Shown one piece after another: positions 1-8,033 of a stretch of DNA of 41,918 nt. The stretch comes from Armatimonadota bacterium. Lineage in GTDB: Bacteria > Armatimonadota > UBA5829 > DTJY01. A program made the translations under genes and the position numbers. The stretch lies in assembly GCA_025358205.1 (NCBI GenBank), contig JANYKG010000173.1, forward strand, positions 1 through 41,918, given 5' to 3'. Position 1 is the first letter of the stretch. Each line of letters starts with the position of its first letter. The notes under the pieces are model-generated. The model worked only from the letters and a program-made list of their open reading frames with translations. It made no database searches and was not told the DNA's origin.

Positions 1-866
1 GCGTGCGGCTGGATTCGCACGTCAGCGGCAACGACGTCTACCTGTTCCAGGCGTTGTTCGACCCCACATCGGACCGATCCATTGACCAGAATTACATGGC
101 GTTCCTGATAGCAGCGCGCACGTTCCGCGAACACGGGGCAAACCACGTGACCGGCGTGCTGCCTTACCTGGCATATGCGCGACAGGACAAGCCGACCAAG
201 TTTACACGAGAAGCCGTGACCGCCCGGTTGATGGCCGACCTCAGCATAGCGGCGGGCATAGACCGGCTGATAGTTTGGGACCCGCACTGCGACCAGATAA
301 AGGGCTTCTACGGTGGAATGCCTGTCAGCACGCTTGAGTCGCTCTCGCTCTTCATGGAGGAGTTTGGCCGGTTCCGCGACTGCAACGACGTGATAGCGGT
401 GGCCCCGGACGTGGGCGCATCTAAATTCGTCACACACTTTGGCCGAGCGTTGGGCATAAAATGCGCGATCGCGTCGAAGTACCGCCCTCGCCCGGAAGAG
501 GTCGTGACGGCTGATATCATCGGCGACCTGGAAGGAAAGACCAAGGCGATAGTGCTGGACGATATGATCAGCAACGGCGGGACCATGCACTCGCTGATCA
601 AGAAGCTGGTCGAAGAAAAGGGCATCAAGGAAGTCTACCTGGGCGTATCGCACAATCTCTGTGTGGGTCAGGCGCGCGCGCGGTTGATTGACTTGTATGA
701 GAACTACAACCTGAAACAGGTGGTAGTGACGAACAGCATTCCGCAGACGGCCGACTTTGAGGATTTGCCGTTCGTGACGGTTCGGTGCCTCTCGGACACC
801 ATGGCGCGCACCATCAACCGCATACATTACAACCGGTCGGTAAGCGACGTCTTCTATCATCCCTGA
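1..866 (+). CDS. prs: Ribose-phosphate pyrophosphokinase, 5'-truncated by the window
   Basis: The enzyme makes PRPP from ribose 5-phosphate and ATP in the cytoplasm, feeding nucleotide, histidine and tryptophan synthesis. The frame is open from base 3 to the TGA at 864-866. The visible 287 residues are short of the usual 310-320, and the first visible codon (GTG) is unlikely to be the true start, so about 20-30 N-terminal residues lie outside the window. Family motifs are seen: YARQDK near residue 59, WDPHCDQIKGFY near 92-103 (normally xDLHxxQIQGFF) and the PRPP loop LDDMISNGGTM near 185. The loop differs from the common DDMIDTGGT, and the flexible loop after YARQD is also divergent. It may therefore be an atypical class or a paralogue; the family call is firm. 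Confidence 0.85.
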   Translation, partial: VRLDSHVSGNDVYLFQALFDPTSDRSIDQNYMAFLIAARTFREHGANHVTGVLPYLAYARQDKPTKFTREAVTARLMADLSIAAGIDRLIVWDPHCDQIKGFYGGMPVSTLESLSLFMEEFGRFRDCNDVIAVAPDVGASKFVTHFGRALGIKCAIASKYRPRPEEVVTADIIGDLEGKTKAIVLDDMISNGGTMHSLIKKLVEEKGIKEVYLGVSHNLCVGQARARLIDLYENYNLKQVVVTNSIPQTADFEDLPFVTVRCLSDTMARTINRIHYNRSVSDVFYHP

Positions 867-890
867 TCTCTCTGGATTGGTCGGATAGCG

Positions 891-975
891 GGAATAGGAT
901 CAAGGCTGTAGCCGCACCATTTATGGGTGCGCTCCATCCTCGCAGGCGTGAAACCTGCGGCTACAGGGCTATTCC
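891..975. repeat. Nested inverted repeat, MITE/REP-like
   Basis: The gap between prs and ubiE holds a perfect 11-bp inverted repeat (CTGTAGCCGCA at 906-916, TGCGGCTACAG at 956-966). It is flanked by a second 7-bp pair (GGAATAG at 891-897, CTATTCC at 969-975). Two smaller hairpins inside (913-918 with 926-931, and 942-946 with 954-958) compete with the long stem. It looks like a small non-coding mobile repeat or a structured mRNA element rather than a terminator, as no T-run follows. Confidence 0.6.
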
Positions 976-993
976 GTCCCCGCACGGGTCAAT

Positions 994-1707
994 ATGCCTG
1001 CTGAACACCCTCAAAAAGAAGAATACATCGAGGGACTCTTTGCCTCAATCGCTCCACGATATGACCTGCTGAACACTATTCTCAGCTTCAACAGGCACCG
1101 ATACTGGAGGGCGTGTACCGTGCGGCAGTGCGGGCTGCATATCGGCGGCAAAGCGCTGGACGTGGCAGCGGGCACGTTGGACCTGGCGCTTGCCATGTCT
1201 GACGCTGTGGGACCATCAGGCGAAGTAACGGCAGTGGATTTTTGCCGACCTATGCTGGATGTTGGCGCGAAGAAGCTGGCTAGGAGTGGCAAGACAAATA
1301 TCACGGTGGTGGAGGCAAACGCCCAGCACATGCCGCTGTCGTCAAACGCTTTTGATGCGGCGGGCATTGCATTCGGCCTCAGGAACATGGCTGACGTTGA
1401 GGCGGTTCTTGCGGAGATGACTCGTGTGGTGAAGCCCGGCGGCAGGGTGGTTTGTTTGGAGCTTGCCAAACCGCGCGGACCGATCTTTCGGCGGTTGTAC
1501 AATTTCTATTTTCACGGTGTGCTGCCGCTCATAGGCGGGGTGGTACACAGGCGACGCGGGCCTTACGATTACCTGCCTGCCTCGGTTCAATCATTCTGCA
1601 GCAGAGAGGAACTCGCCGCGTTGATGGTGAAAGTAGGCCTTACCGACATCCAGGTTCACGACCTCACCAGCGGCGTTGCAGCCGTTCATGTAGGGACAAA
1701 GATATGA
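994..1707 (+). CDS. ubiE: Demethylmenaquinone methyltransferase (UbiE/MenG)
   Basis: This SAM-dependent C-methyltransferase performs the last step of menaquinone (or ubiquinone) synthesis. The 237-residue length is normal. The UbiE signature FASIAPRYDLLNTILSF lies near residues 16-32, the SAM-binding stretch ALDVAAGTLDLAL near 54-66, and the second family signature FGLRNMADVEAVL near 127-139. The next gene encodes a polyprenyl diphosphate synthase whose ATG overlaps this stop codon by 4 bases (ATGA). The two are therefore very likely translationally coupled, joining head-group methylation with side-chain synthesis. With NDH-2 nearby, menaquinone is the likely product, but this is inference. 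No strong Shine-Dalgarno sequence precedes the ATG. Confidence 0.9.
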   Translation: MPAEHPQKEEYIEGLFASIAPRYDLLNTILSFNRHRYWRACTVRQCGLHIGGKALDVAAGTLDLALAMSDAVGPSGEVTAVDFCRPMLDVGAKKLARSGKTNITVVEANAQHMPLSSNAFDAAGIAFGLRNMADVEAVLAEMTRVVKPGGRVVCLELAKPRGPIFRRLYNFYFHGVLPLIGGVVHRRRGPYDYLPASVQSFCSREELAALMVKVGLTDIQVHDLTSGVAAVHVGTKI

Positions 1708-2717
1708 GCATGCCAGCAGCTCGCAGTAACGGCAAACTCACACGGGCGCCGTTTCTGCAACTGATAGATTCCGAGCTTCACTGCGTGGATGACATTCTGC
1801 GCGGCGAACTTGCCTCTATGGTGGAGACCATCTTTTCTGCGTCACGGCACATCCTCGATGCCGGCGGAAAGCGTCTGCGCCCCTCGCTCGTCATCCTGTC
1901 CGCCAAGGCATGCCGCACCGACTCTGATCCTGATCGCACGGTGGTCATAGCCGCTGCGATCGAGATGGTTCACATGGCGACGCTGATGCACGACGACGTG
2001 ATTGATGAGGCGGACTCCAGGCGCGGGCGAAGCACTGCCAGATCACACTGGGGAAACCAGGTTTCGGTGCTGACCGGCGACTACATGCTCTCCAAGGCGA
2101 CTTCTATTTTTGGCAAAGACGGCGATATTCGTCTCATTCAGGCGCTCTCCCATGCAATGGTGGCTATGACCGAAGGCGAGATCCGCCAGATTGAGGCGCG
2201 GGGCGACACCAAGTCGCTGAGCGAAAACTACCTATCAATCATCCAGGACAAGACCGCCGAGTTTATGTCAGCCTGCTGCCGGTTGGGAGGAATTCTCGCC
2301 AAAGCGGACCCGAAAGCGGAGGAAGCCCTGTCGCAGTACGGTCTGAACATGGGGTTGGCGTTTCAGATCACGGATGACGTGCTCGATCTGATCGGCGACC
2401 CGGCAGTGACAGGTAAGCCTATCGGGGGCGACATCCGTGAGGGGAAGATCACCCTGCCGCTGATCCTGGCGCTGGAGAAGGCTAGTCTTGCCGACCGCGC
2501 GAAGGCTGAGGAAATCATCCACGGCGACGGCGCGTCCGACGAGGATGTGGAGTTCATCCGACAGATGGTTCACAACACGGATGCAGTGGAAGGCTCGCGC
2601 TCAGTTGCGGCGGAATACATCAGACAAGCAATCGAAAACCTCAGCGTCCTGCCCGAATCCGAGTACCGCACCTCGCTCGAAGACCTGGCCAGGTATATCC
2701 TGAGACGGAAGAAGTGA
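1704..2717 (+). CDS. Long-chain polyprenyl diphosphate synthase
   Basis: This trans-isoprenyl diphosphate synthase makes the isoprenoid tail of the respiratory quinone (heptaprenyl/octaprenyl type, HepT/IspB-like). It has 337 residues, the usual size. It carries GGKRLRPSLV near residue 52, the first aspartate-rich motif HDDVIDEADSRRG near 95 and the second, ITDDVLDLIGD, near 222, followed by GKPIGGDIREGKITLPL typical of long-chain enzymes. The frame is open further upstream inside ubiE, but the ATG at 1704 overlaps the ubiE stop and starts just before the conserved region, so it was chosen. An ATG at 1710 is an alternative. Product chain length cannot be read from the sequence. Confidence 0.9.
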   Translation: MSMPAARSNGKLTRAPFLQLIDSELHCVDDILRGELASMVETIFSASRHILDAGGKRLRPSLVILSAKACRTDSDPDRTVVIAAAIEMVHMATLMHDDVIDEADSRRGRSTARSHWGNQVSVLTGDYMLSKATSIFGKDGDIRLIQALSHAMVAMTEGEIRQIEARGDTKSLSENYLSIIQDKTAEFMSACCRLGGILAKADPKAEEALSQYGLNMGLAFQITDDVLDLIGDPAVTGKPIGGDIREGKITLPLILALEKASLADRAKAEEIIHGDGASDEDVEFIRQMVHNTDAVEGSRSVAAEYIRQAIENLSVLPESEYRTSLEDLARYILRRKK

Positions 2718-2737
2718 ACCGTGAACAGTGAAAAGTA

Positions 2738-2767
2738 AACAGTGCGGGCCCATCCCGGTCCACTGTT
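2738..2767. terminator. Hairpin between convergent genes
   Basis: AACAGTG (2738-2744) pairs with CACTGTT (2761-2767), with an inner CGGG/CCCG stem. It lies between the stop codons of the polyprenyl synthase gene and the convergent URO-D gene, so it may terminate both. The surrounding 2718-2816 is a run of related short words (GTGAACAGTG, GTAAACAGTG, TTCACTGTTTACTATT), which looks like a dispersed simple repeat. There is no clean T-tract. Confidence 0.4.
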
Positions 2768-2816
2768 CACTCGTTCACTGTTTACTATTTACTATTCACT
2801 GTCCGCTGCCCACCGC

Positions 2817-3953
2817 TCACCGGTTCTCCCTGATCGTATCCAGCATCGCCAGCAGGTTCTCCTCAGGCGTCTGAGACATGATGAGATTCGAGCAGCCTAC
2901 TACCATGCTTCCGTACTTCTTCGCGGCTTCTATGCAGTAGAGGGTCTCAGCGATTACCTCTTCCTTCGTGCCCAGGTGCAGGGTGTGCGAGCTGATGCTG
3001 CCCAGAAGCGTGACGTGCGGATACTGCTCGCGAAGCAGGCATGGGTCCATCCCGGCGCGGCTGTCTATCTCGTAGAAGCCCTGCACCGCCGGAAACAGGT
3101 CCTCGGCAATCGGCCACAGGTTACCGTCGCTGGCAAAGAAGTGGTACTTGCCGTGCTTGCGGCATGCCTCGGTGACCTTCTTCTGTCGCGGTACAATCAG
3201 CTCTCGGAACGCGCGGGGCGAGTAGATAGGCCCTTGGTTTGACGCCATGTCGCCGCCGCCGAGCATCACATGCACATCCACGTCTGCTAGCGCCTCTATG
3301 TTCTTGACAGCTCGTACCACCTGGGCATCCAGCGCACGTTCCACAAGGTCGGGGCGCGTGACAATCGCCTCCAGCCACATCTCGGTTCGCTGAATTGCGA
3401 TTCCAACGCCCGTTCCAGGAATGGCTCGTTCGCCGCCGTATGCCGCTATGCCCATCAGGATGTCCGGGAAATCTTCCTTGGTAGGTTTGTAGTTTTCGGC
3501 CCCCCGCTCGGCATGTTCGACCTGGCGCTCCACATCCTCCATCGTCTCCTCGGGTCTCGGACTCCAGTCAACGGTTTGGTATAACTCCGTATCCGGGTCG
3601 AATCGCATCACTTCCCACTTGCCGTCTGGGTCGCCGTAGTAGAACGTGTTATCGTCAATCCTGCGGGTCGGCTTTCTGTCCAGCCGCCAGTAGGAAACCC
3701 GCACCATGTCCAGGTCCAGAACGGTCCCAAGGTCAATGGTGTCGCGCTTAGTCCGCTCAAGGAACTCCGCGTGGGCGTCCTCGCCGGTCCATAGCGCAAC
3801 TGCCTCGCGAAAACGTTGTATCGCTCCGCCAACATAGGCTTCTCTGCCCAGGATGATTGAAGCGGACCTGGACGAAATGTTGCAGTGATAGGTGGGTATC
3901 CGATCTACTGGTTTGTGTTCGCAGCAGGCGAGTATGCGTGTCTTTCCGTTCAT
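2817..3953 (-). CDS. Uroporphyrinogen decarboxylase (URO-D) superfamily protein
   Basis: A 378-residue soluble protein of the URO-D/methyltransferase superfamily (MtaA/CmuA-like TIM barrel), not canonical HemE. The N-terminus MNGKTRILACCEHKPVDRIP has the family's xxR(I/V)xxxxxxxPVDRxP start motif. Later blocks include DVDVHVMLGGGDMAS near 237-251, KYHFFASDGNLWPIAEDL near 283-300 and TLLGSIS near 327. The ATG at 3953 was chosen because GGAGGA sits just upstream and the family motif follows at once; the frame continues open to 4151 without family similarity. The substrate is unknown; relatives decarboxylate porphyrins or transfer methyl groups from corrinoid proteins. A second, distantly similar member lies at 40480-41718. 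Confidence 0.8.
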   Translation of the reverse strand: MNGKTRILACCEHKPVDRIPTYHCNISSRSASIILGREAYVGGAIQRFREAVALWTGEDAHAEFLERTKRDTIDLGTVLDLDMVRVSYWRLDRKPTRRIDDNTFYYGDPDGKWEVMRFDPDTELYQTVDWSPRPEETMEDVERQVEHAERGAENYKPTKEDFPDILMGIAAYGGERAIPGTGVGIAIQRTEMWLEAIVTRPDLVERALDAQVVRAVKNIEALADVDVHVMLGGGDMASNQGPIYSPRAFRELIVPRQKKVTEACRKHGKYHFFASDGNLWPIAEDLFPAVQGFYEIDSRAGMDPCLLREQYPHVTLLGSISSHTLHLGTKEEVIAETLYCIEAAKKYGSMVVGCSNLIMSQTPEENLLAMLDTIRENR

Positions 3954-4050
3954 GATTCCTCCAAGACTGTCATAGGAGTGTTCGCCGTCCTCGGAGCTTG
4001 AACCTCCTGCGCAAACAATGCTGTGGTTGAGCGAGCAAGTCATGCGGCAG

Positions 4051-4100
4051 GCCGGGACGGCGTCCGGTACGTTAGGAACGAGGGCCGGGACAGCGTCCGG
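4051..4100. repeat. Direct repeat pair, GC-rich and partly palindromic
   Basis: GCCGGGACGGCGTCCGG (4051-4067) and GCCGGGACAGCGTCCGG (4084-4100) differ at one base. Each is itself a near-palindrome (CCGGGAC/GTCCGG). They lie in the divergent region between the URO-D gene and glnS. Their core resembles the GGGACGTCC core of the repeats at 41796-41857, so they may belong to one dispersed family or be regulator sites. Confidence 0.5.
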
Positions 4101-4122
4101 CCACAACAGCGACTCGTTCTCC

Positions 4123-4162
4123 TTGACCTTCTTCTCTGAGATGTGGGACAATACGGTATAAT
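4123..4162 (+). promoter_or_regulatory. Candidate glnS promoter
   Basis: A perfect TATAAT lies at 4157-4162, about 60 bases before the chosen glnS ATG, but it has no good -35 at normal spacing. An alternative is TTGACC (4123-4128), 18 bases from GACAAT (4147-4152). One of the two probably drives glnS. Confidence 0.4.
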
Positions 4163-4221
4163 CGTTTTCGGACGGAGATGTTTTGGCGCCGGATTACCGG
4201 TGCAGGGAAGGGACAGAACAA

Positions 4222-5928
4222 ATGGACGAGCGGACGAGCGGGACAAACGAAACCAATGCGGAGATGGGTACGGACTTCCTTCGTGAAGCCGTGAAGGAAG
4301 ACCTGAAGAGCGGCAGGTTCCAGCAGGTACACACGCGATTCCCGCCCGAGCCGAACGCCTACCTGCACATCGGCCACGCAAAGGCCCTGTGGATTGACTA
4401 CGGTATCGCCCAGGACTTCGGCGGTCTCTTCAACCTGCGCTTCGATGACACGAACCCCACGAAGGAAGAACAGGAGTATGTGGACGCCATCATCGAGGAC
4501 GTGAAGTGGGTCGGGGCGAACTGGGACGACCGGCTGTTCTTCGGCTCGGACTACTTTGCGCAGACCTACCTGTGGGCTATCGAACTCATCAAGAAGGGCA
4601 AGGCTTATGTGTGCGACATGACCCCTGAGGACATGAACGCATGTCGCGGCACGATCACCGAGGCGGGCAAAGAAAGCCCTTACCGGAATCGGCCCATCGA
4701 GGAGAGCCTCGATCTCTTCGAGCGCATGAAGACCGGTGAGTTCCCGGACGGCACACGCACTCTGCGGGCGAAGATAGACATGGCCTCGCCGAATATCCTC
4801 ATGCGCGACCCGGTCATGTACCGCATCAGGCATGTTGAACATCACCGTCAGGGCAATGACTGGTGCATCTACCCGATGTACGATTTCGCCCATCCGCTGC
4901 AGGACTCCATTGAGGGGATCACACACTCGCTCTGCTCGCTGGAGTATGAGATTCACCGTCCTCTGTATGACTGGTTCCTGGTGGAATTGGGCATCTACCG
5001 CCCGCGCAAGATCGAGTTCGCGCGGCTGAACATGACCTACACCGTTATGAGCAAGCGCCGGTTCATCGAACTGGTGGACGGCGGGTACATTGACGGTTAC
5101 GATGACCCCCGGCTGCCGACACTGGCCGGCCTCAGGCGTCGTGGCTACACACCGTCGGCGATCAAGGAATTCTGCAAGCGCATAGGCGTGGCGAAGACGG
5201 ACAGCACCGTGGACGTGGCCGTGCTTGAGGACTGCGTGCGCGAGGACCTGAACAAGAGCACCCCGCGAGTGATGGCCGTGATGGACCCGGTCAAGGTGGT
5301 TCTGACCAACTACCCCGAGAGCCAGGTCGAAGAACTGGACGTCATCAACAACCCCGAGGACCCGGCTGCCGGTACGCGCAAGGTGCCGTTCGCACGCGAG
5401 CTGTACATCGAGCGCGAGGACTTCCGCGAGGACCCGCCGCCCAAGTTCTTCCGACTTGCGCCGGGACGCGAGGTTCGGCTGCGGAATGCCTACTTCATCA
5501 AGTGCGAGAACGTGGTGAAGGACGCGAGCGGCGAGGTCGTGGAACTGCACTGCACGTATGACCCCGCGACCAGAGGCGGCGATGCACCCGACGGACGCAA
5601 GGTGAAGGCGACCCTGCACTGGGTGGCGGCACAGCAGGCGCTCCCATCGGAGGCGAGGCTGTACGACCACCTGTTCGTGAAGCCGAACCCGGACGATGTT
5701 GAAGAGGGCCAGGAATGGTTCGCGAACCTGAACCCGGATTCGCTGAAGGCGGTCACCTGCTTTGTGGAGCCGAGCGTGAAAGACGCCGCACCGGGTACGC
5801 GCTACCAATTCGAGCGCACGGGCTACTTCTGCGTGGACAAAGACTCGACGCCCTGCAAGTTGGTCTTCAACCGCACGGTGACCCTGCGCGACTCATACGC
5901 GAAGCACGAAAAGGCGGCGAAGGGATAG
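4222..5928 (+). CDS. glnS: Glutaminyl-tRNA synthetase
   Basis: This class I aminoacyl-tRNA synthetase charges tRNA-Gln directly with glutamine. It has 568 residues, close to the 550-570 of bacterial GlnRS. It carries [15 protein letters not shown] with the HIGH motif at about 49-52, FDDTNP shortly after, and VMSKRR near 276-280 as the KMSKS equivalent, followed by the beta-barrel anticodon-binding region. The ATG at 4222 follows GGAAGGGAC at a good distance; an upstream TTG at 4183 is in frame but less likely. Its presence implies that the cell does not depend on the Glu-tRNA amidotransferase route for Gln-tRNA. The opposite strand is open for nearly the same length, which is a base-composition effect. 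Confidence 0.93.
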   Translation: MDERTSGTNETNAEMGTDFLREAVKEDLKSGRFQQVHTRFPPEPNAYLHIGHAKALWIDYGIAQDFGGLFNLRFDDTNPTKEEQEYVDAIIEDVKWVGANWDDRLFFGSDYFAQTYLWAIELIKKGKAYVCDMTPEDMNACRGTITEAGKESPYRNRPIEESLDLFERMKTGEFPDGTRTLRAKIDMASPNILMRDPVMYRIRHVEHHRQGNDWCIYPMYDFAHPLQDSIEGITHSLCSLEYEIHRPLYDWFLVELGIYRPRKIEFARLNMTYTVMSKRRFIELVDGGYIDGYDDPRLPTLAGLRRRGYTPSAIKEFCKRIGVAKTDSTVDVAVLEDCVREDLNKSTPRVMAVMDPVKVVLTNYPESQVEELDVINNPEDPAAGTRKVPFARELYIEREDFREDPPPKFFRLAPGREVRLRNAYFIKCENVVKDASGEVVELHCTYDPATRGGDAPDGRKVKATLHWVAAQQALPSEARLYDHLFVKPNPDDVEEGQEWFANLNPDSLKAVTCFVEPSVKDAAPGTRYQFERTGYFCVDKDSTPCKLVFNRTVTLRDSYAKHEKAAKG

Positions 5929-5955
5929 ACGGGAGACTGGAGACCAGAGACCGGG

Positions 5956-6276
5956 ATGAGAGCGAACAGGATGAAGAAGAATGTGTTGTCTAGGGACAGT
6001 CTGTGTACGCTGCTGAGGGCGTTCAAAGAGCAGCATGCTGCTGAGTATCATCTGCGCGCGCTGGGCTTCTTTGGGTCATATGCCAGAGGCGAGGCCACCG
6101 AGGACAGCGACGTGGACATCGTGTTCGACACAGATGCCCCGAACCTGTTCAAAGCAGTGCTGATGCAGCAAGACCTGGAGGCGCTGCTGGGGCGTCGCGT
6201 AGACGTTCTGCAGCTGCGTGGACTGACGAATCCGCGTCTGAGAGCACGTGTCGAAGAAGAGGCCGTGTATGTCTGA
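5956..6276 (+). CDS. mntA: MntA-like nucleotidyltransferase antitoxin (MNT domain)
   Basis: A 106-residue minimal nucleotidyltransferase. The active-site motif GSx10DxD is complete: GSYARG starts at residue 40 and the aspartates are at 52 and 54 (SDVDIVFD). In studied pairs, such MNT proteins neutralise a HEPN RNase by adding AMP to its active-site tyrosine. The gene overlaps the next (HEPN) gene by 8 bases, the usual toxin-antitoxin arrangement. It starts only 27 bases after glnS and might be read through from it. An ATG at 5971 is an alternative start. The pairing and motif make the call strong; AMPylation itself is inferred. Confidence 0.85.
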   Translation: MRANRMKKNVLSRDSLCTLLRAFKEQHAAEYHLRALGFFGSYARGEATEDSDVDIVFDTDAPNLFKAVLMQQDLEALLGRRVDVLQLRGLTNPRLRARVEEEAVYV

Positions 6277-6637
6277 CACGGAACTGATAGCTGATCGGTT
6301 GTCCAGCATCTTGGAGGTATTGGAGCGCATACCACGCAGATTCGCGGAAATCAAGGCACCCTCGGATTTTAGCGATACTCCCGATGGCATTGACCGTATG
6401 GATGCCATCTGCATGATTCTGATTGCGGTGGGCGAGGAGTTTAAGGCGCTAGACCGAAAGACGGAGGGTGCCCTGCTCTGCGGCTACCCCGAAGTTAACT
6501 GGCGCGGGATCATCGGTCTCCGTGACTTCCTCGCCCATGCGTATTTTCAGGTGAACGCAGAACAGCTTTTTGGCATATGTCGAGATGACATTCCTTCGCT
6601 GATTCAGACAGTCCGCAAGATGATCGAAGACTTGTAG
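6269..6637 (+). CDS. hepT: HepT-like HEPN toxin (DUF86)
   Basis: A 122-residue helical HEPN-domain protein, predicted to be an RNase toxin acting on tRNA or mRNA. The catalytic motif RX4HXY is intact: R85, H90 and Y92 within RDFLAHAYF. In known HepT/MntA systems the tyrosine is the residue modified by the partner nucleotidyltransferase encoded just upstream. The ATG at 6269 lies inside the end of mntA (8-base overlap), and the frame also opens a little earlier. Here the antitoxin gene comes first. No other domain is visible. The convergent NDH-2 gene ends 10 bases downstream. Confidence 0.85.
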   Translation: MSDTELIADRLSSILEVLERIPRRFAEIKAPSDFSDTPDGIDRMDAICMILIAVGEEFKALDRKTEGALLCGYPEVNWRGIIGLRDFLAHAYFQVNAEQLFGICRDDIPSLIQTVRKMIEDL

Positions 6638-6646
6638 TGACCGGGT

Positions 6647-7906
6647 CTACTGCCCGTCCTTCGTATCCCCGCCCAGGATGAGGCGGACGGCGCGCTCGTG
6701 GAAGAAGTAGTCTCTGGCCCAACTGGTGAGCACGAAGAGGCGGTTGCGGAAACCTATCAGGTTGTAGATGTGTACCATCAGCCAGAGCAGCCACGCGATG
6801 ACGCCCGTAAAGACGCGGTTTCCGACCCTCGCCACGGCTGATTTCCTGCCTATCGTCACCATCATGCCCTTGTCGTGGAACTCGAACGGCGCCGGCTGAG
6901 CTCCGTTCATCTGCCGTTTGATGTTCTCCGCGGCGGTTGTTCCTTCCTGTATCGCCACCGGGGCGGTCATCGGCAGGGCGACGCCGGAATCCTCGACGTA
7001 AGCCACGTCGCCCACAACGTAGACCTCAGGGTGACCCGGTACCTGCAGCGTTTGTTCGACCGCGGCGCGACCCCCGCGAGTGAGCGGCAATCCCCACTCC
7101 GCCGCGACTGCATCGCCCCGCGCACCGGCAGTCCACACCACGGTCTTGGTCTGTATCTCGTCCCCGCTCTTGAAACTGATACTGGTCGGCGTTACACCAG
7201 CGACCCATGTCTGTAGCCGCACCTCGACTCCCATTTCCGTGAGGCGCTTGGCCGCATAGTCGCCGCCGCGCTGTGGGATGCCGGGCAGCAGGCGATCGGC
7301 TCCTTCGATCAGAAATATCTTCGCGCGGCTGCACTCAATGGCGGGGTAATCGTTCGTGAACGGGCCCCTTATCAACTCGGCAAGCGCACCCGCGAACTCG
7401 ATGCCGGTCGGTCCGCCGCCAACAATGGTGATGTTCAGCGGTCCGCATTCCTTCGCGATCTCAACCTCGCATGCGGCGTCTTCGAACAAACGGAGTATGT
7501 GGTTGCGCAGTTGGATCGCCTGTTCCAGGGTCTTCAACTGAAAGGCATGCTCCGACGCGCCCGGTATGCCGAAGAAATCGGTCGTGGTTCCGGTAGCGAT
7601 GATGAGGTAGTCGTACGGCACGTCCCTGCACGATGTCTCGACGGTTCGCGTCTCGAAATTGATGCGCTTCACATCGGACATGCCGAATCGCACGCCCGGC
7701 AGTCTGCGCAGGATACCGCGAATCGGAAAGGCGATCTCCTCTGGCTCTATCTCCGCTGCCGCCACCTGGTAGAGCAGTGGGGGAAACGCGTGATAGTTGT
7801 TCTTGTCCAGTATCAGCACATCGGCGTCCGTACCCACCAAGCTGCGCGCGGCCCACAGCCCGGCAAACCCGGCGCCGATGATGACTACCTTCTTTCGCTC
7901 CTGCAT
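6647..7906 (-). CDS. ndh: Type II NADH dehydrogenase (NDH-2)
   Basis: This non-proton-pumping NADH:quinone oxidoreductase is a peripheral membrane flavoprotein. It has 419 residues. The FAD-binding VVIIGAGFAGL lies at residues 7-17, the NADH-binding ITIVGGGPTGIEFAG near 158-172, and VYVVGDVAYVED with the C-terminal FAD contact near 300-311. The family motif AxxTAPVAIQEG follows. The C-terminal stretch (GVIAWLLWLMVHIYNLIGF) is hydrophobic and should anchor it to the inner membrane face, as in known NDH-2. The ATG at 7906 has GGAG 11 bases upstream; an ATG at 7927 is also in frame. It would feed electrons to the quinone made by the genes at 994-2717. Confidence 0.9.
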   Translation of the reverse strand: MQERKKVVIIGAGFAGLWAARSLVGTDADVLILDKNNYHAFPPLLYQVAAAEIEPEEIAFPIRGILRRLPGVRFGMSDVKRINFETRTVETSCRDVPYDYLIIATGTTTDFFGIPGASEHAFQLKTLEQAIQLRNHILRLFEDAACEVEIAKECGPLNITIVGGGPTGIEFAGALAELIRGPFTNDYPAIECSRAKIFLIEGADRLLPGIPQRGGDYAAKRLTEMGVEVRLQTWVAGVTPTSISFKSGDEIQTKTVVWTAGARGDAVAAEWGLPLTRGGRAAVEQTLQVPGHPEVYVVGDVAYVEDSGVALPMTAPVAIQEGTTAAENIKRQMNGAQPAPFEFHDKGMMVTIGRKSAVARVGNRVFTGVIAWLLWLMVHIYNLIGFRNRLFVLTSWARDYFFHERAVRLILGGDTKDGQ

Positions 7907-8018
7907 AATGCTAGACGCTCCATGCATGCCGAGATCGAATCACTGTCTTGTTCCAAGCCGTGACCGGTCTTTCCTCTTTATACCCGAAAACGTCACGCTG
8001 TTTGGCAACCACGCCTTG

Positions 8019-8027
8019 TGGTAAAAT
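8019..8027 (+). promoter_or_regulatory. Extended -10 promoter placing +1 on the start codon
   Basis: TGG-TAAAAT (8019-8027) is followed by exactly six bases and then the ATG of the deacetylase gene at 8034, so the predicted +1 is the A of ATG. No Shine-Dalgarno sequence fits in the gap. TTGGCA (8002-8007) is too close (14 bases) to be a normal -35, which suits an extended -10 promoter. Confidence 0.6.
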
Positions 8028-8033
8028 GGTCGC

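Noticed and set aside
1452-1703. Upstream extension of the polyprenyl synthase frame inside ubiE
   Set aside because: The 84 extra codons match nothing in the family and lie wholly within ubiE; the ATG at 1704 overlaps the ubiE stop and starts the family alignment.
4072-5808. A 578-codon open frame on the strand opposite glnS
   Set aside because: It mirrors glnS in a GC-rich gene, shows no family motif and reads as arginine/valine/leucine-rich filler.
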